Shown piece after piece: positions 15,334 through 22,448 of a stretch of 64,000 nucleotides of DNA; position 1 is the first letter of the stretch; every line of letters starts with the position of its first letter. The DNA comes from an uncultured Prevotellaceae bacterium (lineage in GTDB: Bacteria > Bacteroidota > Bacteroidia > Bacteroidales > Bacteroidaceae): contig CAMKTN010000002.1 in the NCBI GenBank assembly GCA_946415705.1, positions 48,685-112,684 on the forward strand, in the 5' to 3' direction. Below the pieces are notes generated by a model that was not told the DNA's origin, did not search any database, and saw only the letters and a list, made by a program, of their open reading frames with translations. A program made the position numbers and the translations under genes.

Positions 15334-16275
15334 TTAGACGCTGAGGTTCTTTTGGAGTTGTTCGACGGAGCTGGCGCCGACGAGGACGGAGGTGACGCCG
15401 CGCTGGGCAAGGATCCAGCGGAGGGCGTTCTGGGAGATGGTGCGTCCTTCGGCTTGGGCTTCGGCTTGCAGCTGCCGCAGGTAGGTGAGCAGCTCGGGGG
15501 TGAGGCGGTCCTGCTTGAGGAAACGGCCTTGGGCCATGCGTGAGTCGGCGGGGATGCCGTTGAGGTAGCGGTCGGTGAGGAGGCCTTGGGCGAGCGGCGA
15601 GAAGGAGATGAAGCCGATGCCGCGGTCGGCACAATAGTCGAGGATTCCTTCGTCCTGCGGCTCGCGGTCGAGGAGGTTGAGGCGCCCCTGATAGATGAGC
15701 AGCGGGACATCGCGCTCGCGCAGGTATTCGTCGGCACGTTTCAGGGCTTGCAGCGGCCATCGCGAGATGCCTACATAGAGAGCCTTGCCTGCCCGCACGA
15801 TATCGACCAGCGCCTGCAGCGTTTCCTCGAGGGGTGTCTCGGGGTCGTAGCGGTGGCTGTAGAAGAGATCGACATAGTCGAGATGCATGCGGCGGAGGCT
15901 CTGGTCGAGGCTGGCCATCAGGTATTTGCGGCTTCCCCAGTTGCCATAGGGGCCGGGCCACATGTCGTAGCCGGCCTTGGTGGCGATGAAGAGCTCGTCG
16001 CGGTAGGGGCGGAAGTCCTCGTCCATGAGGCGGCCGAGTGTCTCCTCGGCGCTGCCGTAGGGCGGGCCGTAGTTGTTGGCCAGGTCGAAATGGGTGATGC
16101 CGTGGTCGAAGGCGTAGCGCGTGATGGCGCGGCTGCGCTCGAAGGGGTCGTTGGCGCCGAAGTTATGCCAGAAGCCGAGGCTCACGCGCGGCAGCAGGAC
16201 GCCGCTGAGTCCGCAGCGGTTGTAGAGGGTGGTGGCATCGTCGTAGCGATGGGCATCTGCGATATAAGAATCCAT
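15334..16275 (-). CDS. Aldo/keto reductase, YghZ-like
   Basis: A 313-residue (beta/alpha)8 NADPH-dependent oxidoreductase. The catalytic tetrad is visible as Asp and Tyr in FDLANNYGPPYG, Lys in FIATKAGY and His in LFYSHRYD. SLGFWHNFG and GNWGSRKYL are typical of the YghZ/Kv-beta-like subgroup that reduces glyceraldehyde 3-phosphate and methylglyoxal. The ATG at 16275 gives a normal N-terminus; the frame is open further upstream but is low-complexity there. It begins 13 bp after the GH125 gene ends, so the two form an operon. The natural substrate is unknown. Confidence 0.88.
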   Translation of the reverse strand: MDSYIADAHRYDDATTLYNRCGLSGVLLPRVSLGFWHNFGANDPFERSRAITRYAFDHGITHFDLANNYGPPYGSAEETLGRLMDEDFRPYRDELFIATKAGYDMWPGPYGNWGSRKYLMASLDQSLRRMHLDYVDLFYSHRYDPETPLEETLQALVDIVRAGKALYVGISRWPLQALKRADEYLRERDVPLLIYQGRLNLLDREPQDEGILDYCADRGIGFISFSPLAQGLLTDRYLNGIPADSRMAQGRFLKQDRLTPELLTYLRQLQAEAQAEGRTISQNALRWILAQRGVTSVLVGASSVEQLQKNLSV

Positions 16276-16288
16276 GTGGTCGAAGGGG

Positions 16289-17746
16289 TTAGAGGGTGAT
16301 GCTGTTGAGGAGCGGCAGTTTGCCGTCGTCGATGAGTTTGATGATGAGCTCGCCGAAGAGGGTGTTCTGCCAGGCGAACCATTTACGGGTGAAGCGGGCG
16401 GGGTCGTCCTTGTGGAAGCTTTCGTGCATGAAGCCGGTGCCGGCATCGGTGCGCATGAGCATCTCGATGCACGCCTTGATCTCGGCATCGTCGGTGCTGG
16501 TGAAGGCGCGCATCATGATGGACATGGGCCACGGCATGTCGTAGCCGATGTGGGGGCCGCCGATGCCTTCGCCTGCGCGCCCACGGAAGAAATAAGGATT
16601 GTCCTCGCTCCACACAAAGCGGCGGGTGTTCTGATAGATGGGGTCGCTGACAGAGACATCGCCGAGATAGGCCATGGCGAGCAGGGAGGGGACGTTGGCA
16701 TCATCCATCAGGAGCTGGTTGCCGAAGCCATCGACCTCGTAGGCGTAGATGGGCCCGTACTTGGGATGCATATTGACTGCATATTTATTCAGTGCTTGTT
16801 GCACCTCCTCCGCCAGCGCCTGACATTGCGCGGCCAGGTCGTCGCGCCGGTTGACCTGCGTGAGGATCTCGGCGGCGTGGCGCAGCTGCGTCACGGCCAT
16901 GAAGTTCGACGGCACGAGGAAGAGCAGCGTGGTGGCATCGTCGCTGGGGCGGAAGGCTGACGCGATGAGGCCCACGGGCTTCACGGGAGCGCCGATTCCA
17001 TCGATGATCATCGTGTCGGAGGCGCGCTCGGTGAGCCGCCGGAAGGTGTAGCTGCCGTGGCCGTCCTTGCGCTGCTGGTCGCGGAAGGTGGCGAGGATGT
17101 GCTGGATGGCCTGCAACCACGACGCGCCGAAGATGGAATCGTCGCCCGTCACCCGCCAATATTCATAGGCCAGACGGATGACGTAGCACAGCGAGTCGAT
17201 TTCCCATTTGCGCTCGTGCAGCTCCGGCTTCATGGCGGTGAGGTCCTTCTGCCATTCGCCGTCGGGGTTGGGGGCGTAGTTGAAGGCGTTGGCATAGGGG
17301 TCGATATTGATGCAGCGGAACTGTCGCAGTACGACGCCGGCGAGCATCCGCTGGAGGTGTTTGTCCTGAGGGGCCAGCCTGACGTAGGGGAAGACCTGTG
17401 CGCCCGAGTCGCGCAGCCACATGGCATGAATATCGCCGGTATATACGAAGGTGTCGGGGAGGCCCTGCGCGTCGGACTCCGTGTAGTGCACGGTGGTGTC
17501 GATGGTGTTTGGGAAGCAGTTGACGAACATCCATGCCAAGCGCAGGTTGGTGAGCTGGCGGACAATCTCCTGGATCTTCTTCTCGACGGCCTCCGAGCGG
17601 AAGAGGCGGTCGGCCTCGGCGGGACGGTTGTTGACGCGCAGCACATCGGCCTTCACCGCGGGTATCTCCGGGGCGAGGACAGTGCGTGCAGACAACGGCG
17701 CAGCGGCGGCGCCAGCGAGGCACAAGAGGAGCAGCAGTTTCTTCAT
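16289..17746 (-). CDS. GH125 exo-alpha-1,6-mannosidase-like enzyme (DUF1237 family)
   Basis: A 485-residue protein with a signal peptide (cleavage after PLSAR) and a single (alpha/alpha)6 glycosidase domain. TGDIHAMWLRDSGAQVFPY near residue 105 and LLMDDANVPSLLAMAYLG near residue 350 are hallmark blocks of metal-independent GH125 mannosidases. The length is normal for the family. It would act in the periplasm on host or fungal mannan/N-glycan fragments. It is the first gene of a two-gene operon behind a good promoter, divergent from argR. Confidence 0.88.
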   Translation of the reverse strand: MKKLLLLLCLAGAAAAPLSARTVLAPEIPAVKADVLRVNNRPAEADRLFRSEAVEKKIQEIVRQLTNLRLAWMFVNCFPNTIDTTVHYTESDAQGLPDTFVYTGDIHAMWLRDSGAQVFPYVRLAPQDKHLQRMLAGVVLRQFRCINIDPYANAFNYAPNPDGEWQKDLTAMKPELHERKWEIDSLCYVIRLAYEYWRVTGDDSIFGASWLQAIQHILATFRDQQRKDGHGSYTFRRLTERASDTMIIDGIGAPVKPVGLIASAFRPSDDATTLLFLVPSNFMAVTQLRHAAEILTQVNRRDDLAAQCQALAEEVQQALNKYAVNMHPKYGPIYAYEVDGFGNQLLMDDANVPSLLAMAYLGDVSVSDPIYQNTRRFVWSEDNPYFFRGRAGEGIGGPHIGYDMPWPMSIMMRAFTSTDDAEIKACIEMLMRTDAGTGFMHESFHKDDPARFTRKWFAWQNTLFGELIIKLIDDGKLPLLNSITL

Positions 17747-17788
17747 GACGGCAAGTGTTAAGAGCGGTTTTTAGTTCGTTTGTCGGCA

Positions 17789-17820
17789 CAAAAGTAAGCT
17801 TCTGCGCCCACATATGCAAA
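17789..17820 (-). promoter_or_regulatory. Promoter of the GH125/aldo-keto reductase operon
   Basis: On the minus strand TTTG (17817-17820), a 20-bp spacer and TACTTTTG (17789-17796) match the Bacteroidetes consensus. The predicted start lies about 35-40 bp before the mannosidase ATG. Confidence 0.7.
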
Positions 17821-17851
17821 TAAAAATACGTGTTTTCATGAAAAATGTTGT

Positions 17852-17876
17852 ATTATTGCATGATATATGAAATAAT
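17852..17876. promoter_or_regulatory. Probable ArgR operator
   Basis: The arms ATTATTGCAT and ATGAAATAAT, separated by 5 bp, form an imperfect palindrome with 9 of 10 arm positions matching. Its size and A/T-rich CAT…ATG core resemble ARG boxes. It lies between the -33 and -7 elements of the argR promoter, so a bound repressor would block argR and the genes behind it. This is inferred from position and symmetry. Confidence 0.5.
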
Positions 17877-17889
17877 ATGCATACCTTTG
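17856..17889 (+). promoter_or_regulatory. Promoter of the argR operon
   Basis: TACCTTTG (17882-17889) is an exact -7 element. TTG at 17856-17858 is the best -33 candidate, with a slightly long 23-bp spacer. It is divergent from the mannosidase promoter. Confidence 0.6.
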
Positions 17890-17911
17890 CAGCCAAATTT
17901 TGAAAAAAGAC

Positions 17912-18376
17912 ATGAGACAAGACAAGCATACACGATTAGAGGTCATCAAGATGATCATCTCCAGCCAGGAGCTGAGCACACAGGATGAGCTCCTTCGTGA
18001 GCTGGAGAAAGCCGGGTTCCCCTCTACGCAGGCCACGCTGTCGCGCGACCTGCACCAGCTCCATATCGGCAAGGGGCACAACGAGCGGGGCAATTACATC
18101 TACATGCTGCCCAACCAGCAGCGCTACCAGCGCGTGAGCGACACGCACATGACGGTGCAGCAGATCAACCGTCTGGGGGCGCTGTCGGTGCAGTTCAGCG
18201 GCAACCTGGCCGTGCTGCACACGCCTCCCGGCCATGCGAACCATGTGGCCTACGACATCGACCACGCCGAGCTGTCCCACATCCTGGGCACGATAGCGGG
18301 CGATGACACGGTGCTGGTCATCCTCGACGAGAAAGCCGACCGCCAGGAGGTGCTGAACCAACTCAGTCTGGTATAA
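17912..18376 (+). CDS. argR: Arginine repressor ArgR
   Basis: A 154-residue ArgR/AhrC protein. The N-terminal winged helix contains the signature STQATLSRDLHQLHI, and the C-terminal oligomerisation/arginine-binding domain contains the block ending in HILGTIAGDDTVLVIL, with the Asp pair of the arginine pocket. The ATG at 17912 is preferred over an upstream TTG at 17900. It heads a plus-strand series of arginine genes (GNAT enzyme, argG, argC), and the palindrome on its promoter suggests autoregulation. Confidence 0.95.
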   Translation: MRQDKHTRLEVIKMIISSQELSTQDELLRELEKAGFPSTQATLSRDLHQLHIGKGHNERGNYIYMLPNQQRYQRVSDTHMTVQQINRLGALSVQFSGNLAVLHTPPGHANHVAYDIDHAELSHILGTIAGDDTVLVILDEKADRQEVLNQLSLV

Positions 18377-18405
18377 CGAATAGGAACATTACACACCATC
18401 AGATA

Positions 18406-19059
18406 ATGGAAGAATTGATCAAACCGGAATCCATTCAAGTGCTCGTGGCTGACGAATCCCATGAGAGATACGTGGATACCATCCTCAAGACCATCGAGGA
18501 GGCTGCCAAGGTGCGCGGCACCGGCATTGCCAAGCGCACACACGAGTACGTTGCCAACAAGATGTTCGAGGCCAAGGCCGTCATCGCCTTAGCCAAAATG
18601 CCCGATGGAACGGAGCGTTTCGCAGGCTTTAGCTATATCGAGACCTGGGGCAACAAACAGTATGTCACCACCTCGGGCCTCATCGTACACCCCGACTTCC
18701 GCGGGCTGGGCATCGCGAAGAAGATCAAGGACCTGACGTTCTCGCTGGCGCGCACGCGTTGGCCGCACGCCAAGATTTTCTCGCTCACCAGCGGCAAGGC
18801 GGTCATGAAGATGAACACGCAACTGGGCTACCTGCCCGTGACCTTCGACGACCTGACGGACGACGAGGCATTCTGGAAGGGCTGCGAGGGCTGCGTGAAT
18901 GTGGGTGTCCTGCGCGAGCGCAACCGCAAGTTCTGCATCTGCACCGCCATGCTCTTCGACCCCGAGGAGCACCTCCCCGCTAAAATCCCGCAGGAGGTCA
19001 TCGCAAGAATAGATAGATTAGAAGGGCGCGCAGCGCACAGCCAAGAGCTGCGCGATTAA
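18406..19059 (+). CDS. GNAT-family N-acyltransferase in the arginine operon
   Basis: A 217-residue GNAT protein. The acyl-CoA binding motif A is visible as VHPDFRGLGIAKKIKD (about 94-109). It sits 29 bp after argR and 67 bp before argG, so it very likely serves arginine synthesis. Bacteroidales lack a classical ArgA and use acylated (N-succinyl or N-acetyl) intermediates. This enzyme is a good candidate for acylating glutamate in the first step, although the substrate is an inference from position. A cysteine-rich segment (GCEGCVNVG…CICTAM, about 165-187) is unusual for GNATs. Confidence 0.75.
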   Translation: MEELIKPESIQVLVADESHERYVDTILKTIEEAAKVRGTGIAKRTHEYVANKMFEAKAVIALAKMPDGTERFAGFSYIETWGNKQYVTTSGLIVHPDFRGLGIAKKIKDLTFSLARTRWPHAKIFSLTSGKAVMKMNTQLGYLPVTFDDLTDDEAFWKGCEGCVNVGVLRERNRKFCICTAMLFDPEEHLPAKIPQEVIARIDRLEGRAAHSQELRD

Positions 19060-19063
19060 ACCC

Positions 19064-19110
19064 AATAGGCCCCATAAGGCCCATTAGCCCTATAAGCCCC
19101 ATTAGTCCCA
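19064..19110. repeat. GGCCCCATAAG/GGCCCATTAG junction repeats
   Basis: Imperfect 10-12-bp units with the core CCCATTAG or CCCATAAG fill the gap before argG. A shorter block of the same units (CCTCATAGGCCCCATTAG) lies between argD and the next gene near 26907-26937. Confidence 0.7.
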
Positions 19111-19126
19111 TCAAAACAATTACTAT

Positions 19127-20332
19127 ATGAGCAAGAAGAAAGTAGTGGTCGCCTTTTCGGGCGGCTTGGACACGAGCTACACGGTGATGTATCTCGCCAA
19201 GGAATTAGGATATGAAGTACACGCTGCGTGCGCCAACACGGGCGGCTTCAGCGCCGAGCAGCTGAAGACCAACGAGGAGAACGCCTACAAGCTGGGCGCT
19301 ACGAAGTATGTCACCCTCGACGTGACGCAGGAGTACTACGAGAAGTCGTTGAAGTACATGATTTTCGGCAACGTGCTGCGCAACAACTGCTACCCCATCA
19401 GCGTCAGCTCGGAGCGCATCTTCCAGGCCATCGCCATCGCGCGCTACGCCAATGAGATCGGTGCCGACGCCATCGCACACGGCAGCACCGGTGCCGGCAA
19501 CGACCAGATCCGCTTCGACATGACCTTCCTGGTGATGGCCCCCGGGGTAGAGATCATCACGCTGACGCGCGACAAGAAGCTGACGCGCAAGGAAGAGGTG
19601 GATTACCTCAACGCCCACGGCTTTGCCGCCGACTTCGCCAAGCTGAAGTATTCTTATAATGTGGGCATCTGGGGCACCAGCATCTGCGGCGGCGAGCTGC
19701 TCGACGCTACGCAGGGCCTGCCCGAAGAGGCTTACCTGAAGCACGTGACGGCCAAGGAGCCCGAGAGCCTGCTGAAGATTCAGTTCGAGAAGGGTGAGAT
19801 CGTGGGCGTCAACGGCGAGAAGTTCGACGACCGCATCAAGGCCATCCAGAAGATCGAGGAGATCGGTGCCAGCTACGCCATCGGCCGCGATGCCAACGTG
19901 GGCGACACGATTATCGGCATCAAGGGTCGCGTAGGCTTCGAGGCCGCCGCACCCAAGCTCATCATCGAGGCTCACCGTCTGCTGGAGAAATCCACGCTCT
20001 CGAAGTGGCAGCAGTACTGGAAGGATCAGGTCGGCAACTGGTACGGCATGTTCCTGCACGAGAGTCAGTATCTGGAGCCCGTGATGCCCGATATAGAAGC
20101 GATGCTCAGCAGCTCGCAGCGCAATGTCACGGGTACGGCCATCCTGAAGCTGCGCCCCTTCGGCTTCGAGACCGTGGGCATCGACAGTGCCAACGACCTG
20201 ACGAAGAGCAAGCTGGGCGAGTACGGTGAGACCCAGACCGGTTGGACCGCCGACGAGGCCAAGGGCTTCATCAAGGTGCTCTCCACGCCGCTGCGTGTCT
20301 ATTACGGAATCCACAAAGACGAAAAAAGATAA
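19127..20332 (+). CDS. argG: Argininosuccinate synthase
   Basis: A 401-residue enzyme that joins citrulline and aspartate with ATP in arginine synthesis. The PP-loop AFSGGLDTS is at about 9-17, and the signatures AHGSTGAGNDQIRF and YSYNVGIWGTSICGG are clear. Full length. It is followed after 5 bp by a PspC gene and by argC. Confidence 0.97.
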   Translation: MSKKKVVVAFSGGLDTSYTVMYLAKELGYEVHAACANTGGFSAEQLKTNEENAYKLGATKYVTLDVTQEYYEKSLKYMIFGNVLRNNCYPISVSSERIFQAIAIARYANEIGADAIAHGSTGAGNDQIRFDMTFLVMAPGVEIITLTRDKKLTRKEEVDYLNAHGFAADFAKLKYSYNVGIWGTSICGGELLDATQGLPEEAYLKHVTAKEPESLLKIQFEKGEIVGVNGEKFDDRIKAIQKIEEIGASYAIGRDANVGDTIIGIKGRVGFEAAAPKLIIEAHRLLEKSTLSKWQQYWKDQVGNWYGMFLHESQYLEPVMPDIEAMLSSSQRNVTGTAILKLRPFGFETVGIDSANDLTKSKLGEYGETQTGWTADEAKGFIKVLSTPLRVYYGIHKDEKR

Positions 20333-20337
20333 ACAAC

Positions 20338-20532
20338 ATGGCACAGAAACGTTTTTATTTGTCCGACACCGACAAGAAGATTGGCGGCGTGTGCGGAGGT
20401 CTCGCAGACTATTTTGAGATGGACCCGCTGCTGGTACGTGTTGCATTCCTCATCTTAACCTTTTGCATTGGCGGTGGCCTGATGATCTATCTCATCTTAT
20501 GGATCCTGGCTCCAAGGCAGTCGCAAATATGA
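20338..20532 (+). CDS. PspC-domain small membrane protein
   Basis: A 64-residue protein. Residues 1-25 contain RFYLSDTDKKIGGVCGGLA, the PspC signature, followed by one transmembrane helix (VRVAFLILTFCIGGGLMIYL) and a short tail. The ATG at 20338 follows argG by 5 bp, and the stop overlaps the argC ATG as ATGA. Insertion of a stress-type membrane protein into an arginine operon with translational coupling to argC is notable. Its function is unknown here. Confidence 0.85.
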   Translation: MAQKRFYLSDTDKKIGGVCGGLADYFEMDPLLVRVAFLILTFCIGGGLMIYLILWILAPRQSQI

Positions 20533-21503
20533 TTAAGGTAGGCATTATCGGTGGCGCAGGCTACACGGCGGGTGAGCTCATCCGCCTGTTGCTGCACCAC
20601 CCCGAGGCAGAGATCGCCTTCGTACATAGTACCTCGAACGCCAAAGCCCTGCTGACCGACGTCCATGAAGGCCTGCTGGGCGAGACGGACATGAAGTTCA
20701 CGAGCCGCATGGCGCTGAAGAGCATCGACGTGCTCTTCCTGTGCATGGGCCACGGCAAGAGCGCAGAGTTCCTCAAGGAGCACCCCGTGCCGCAGAGCCT
20801 GAAAGTCATCGACCTGGCTCAGGACTTCCGGTTGGCCTCGCCCGACCACGACTATGTCTATGGCTTGCCGGAAATCAACAAGGCGGAGATTGCGAAGGCC
20901 CAGCACATCGCCAACCCCGGTTGCTTCGCCACGGCCATCCAGCTGGGACTGCTGCCGCTGGCCGCCAACTGGCTGCTGCACAACGACATCAGCGTGAACG
21001 CCATCACAGGCTCCACGGGTGCCGGTGTGAAGCCCGGCGCCACGACCCATTTCTCATGGCGCATGGGTAATATGAGCATCTACAAGGCTTTCCGGCACCA
21101 GCATGTGCCCGAGATTCGTCAGTCGCTGGCGCAGCTGCAGCCCGGCTTCGATGCCAGCGTGGATTTCATTCCTTATCGCGGCGACTTTGCCCGTGGCATC
21201 TTCTGCACCGAGGTCGTCCGCATCGACCCCGCGCTGAGCGAGAAGGACATCGTGAAGATGTATAAGCAGTTCTACGCAACGGCCGCCTTCACACATTATG
21301 TGGATCGTGACCTCGACCTGAAGCAGGTCGTCAACACCAACAAGGCGCTGGTGCATGTGGAGAAGTTCGAAGAGAAGCTGCTCATCACCTCCGTCATCGA
21401 CAACCTCCTGAAGGGCGCCAGCGGACAGGCTGTCCAGAACATGAACCTCATGTTCGGCATCGACGAACATGCCGGCCTCGACCTCAAGCCCAGCGCTTTC
21501 TAA
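20529..21503 (+). CDS. argC: N-acetyl(succinyl)-gamma-glutamyl-phosphate reductase
   Basis: A 324-residue dehydrogenase. The N-terminal NADP motif is VGIIGGAGYTAGELIR, and the catalytic Cys is in NPGCFATAIQLG. GDFARGIFCT and the histidine-containing HFSWRMGN block match ArgC. The ATG at 20529 overlaps the pspC stop, and this start gives the normal N-terminus. It reduces the acylglutamyl phosphate to the semialdehyde in arginine synthesis; which acyl group is carried depends on the lineage-specific pathway. Confidence 0.94.
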   Translation: MIKVGIIGGAGYTAGELIRLLLHHPEAEIAFVHSTSNAKALLTDVHEGLLGETDMKFTSRMALKSIDVLFLCMGHGKSAEFLKEHPVPQSLKVIDLAQDFRLASPDHDYVYGLPEINKAEIAKAQHIANPGCFATAIQLGLLPLAANWLLHNDISVNAITGSTGAGVKPGATTHFSWRMGNMSIYKAFRHQHVPEIRQSLAQLQPGFDASVDFIPYRGDFARGIFCTEVVRIDPALSEKDIVKMYKQFYATAAFTHYVDRDLDLKQVVNTNKALVHVEKFEEKLLITSVIDNLLKGASGQAVQNMNLMFGIDEHAGLDLKPSAF

Positions 21504-21521
21504 ACTCCCCACAGCCGCGAT

Positions 21522-22445
21522 ATGCAACGACTGCTGTTCATCATCACCATGGTATCGTGGTGTACCCTACACGCGCAGACGCCGATCTACAAATCGTCGC
21601 TGAGCGATGCCTCGCTGATATCGCCTTACTACTTCGGGCCCAATGCCTTTGCGGTTCCCGAGATGCTGGACGGGCGTGTGCAGCGCGAGCTGCGCGTGGA
21701 GCTGGCAGGCGACTACTTCAACGGCTACCGGGGTGACCACACCGCAGATATGTCGCTGAAGGTGAACATCCCGCTGTGGACTGACCGTGTGAACCTGAGT
21801 GTGTGGATGCCAGTCATGGAATGGTTCCGTAATTCCGACGAGAACATCGCCACCTGCCGCATTCCCGAGGAATATCGCGAGGAGGCCCACAAGGGACATC
21901 TCAGCGGCGACGTCTATGTGACCGCAGACATCCAGCTGCTGAAGGAGCGGCGCTGGCGACCGGACTGGGTCGTGCGTGCCGCACTGAAGACAGCCTCGGG
22001 CGGCAAGTACTACCTTGCCCGCTACTACGACAGCCCGGGCTATTTCTTCGACACGGCCGTGGGCAAGTCATGGGCCGCGGGGCGAAATACACGATGGAAT
22101 CACCGTTTTCGTGCGGCGCTCTCCACGGGTTTCCTGTGCTGGCAGACGGACAACGGGCGGCAGAACGATGCCGTGCAGTTCGGCGTGACGGCGAAATGGG
22201 AGAATCGCTATTTCACGCTCGCCGAGACCTTCGCCGGCTACAGCGGCTGGGAACACAACGCAGGCAATGGCGGCGACGTGGCCCACGACAGTCCCATGGT
22301 GCTGCGCACAGACCTCATCTGCCATGTGAAGCAGTTTGACATCGTGGCCGCCTATCAGTATGGCCTGCATGATTACCCTTATCATCAAGTGCGACTGGGT
22401 GTGGCTTATCGGTGGAACGTGTTAAAATTGAAAATTGAGAATTGA
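21522..22445 (+). CDS. Predicted outer-membrane beta-barrel protein
   Basis: A 307-residue protein with a signal peptide (cleavage after LHAQ). The rest shows alternating hydrophobic/aromatic strands such as ALSTGFLCWQT, NRYFTLAETFAGYSGW and HQVRLGVAYRW, as expected for a barrel of 10-14 strands. No family recognised. It starts 18 bp after argC and is followed directly by a TonB-dependent-like protein and a PAP2 phosphatase, suggesting an outer-membrane trio. Its final residues (KLKIEN) and stop come from an AT-rich junction repeat. Confidence 0.65.
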   Translation: MQRLLFIITMVSWCTLHAQTPIYKSSLSDASLISPYYFGPNAFAVPEMLDGRVQRELRVELAGDYFNGYRGDHTADMSLKVNIPLWTDRVNLSVWMPVMEWFRNSDENIATCRIPEEYREEAHKGHLSGDVYVTADIQLLKERRWRPDWVVRAALKTASGGKYYLARYYDSPGYFFDTAVGKSWAAGRNTRWNHRFRAALSTGFLCWQTDNGRQNDAVQFGVTAKWENRYFTLAETFAGYSGWEHNAGNGGDVAHDSPMVLRTDLICHVKQFDIVAAYQYGLHDYPYHQVRLGVAYRWNVLKLKIEN

Positions 22446-22448
22446 AAA

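Noticed and set aside
19205..20446. Long minus-strand frame (413 codons) opposite argG
   Set aside because: Antisense shadow of argG; composition is skewed to Leu/Val/Asp with no family signature, and argG is unambiguous.
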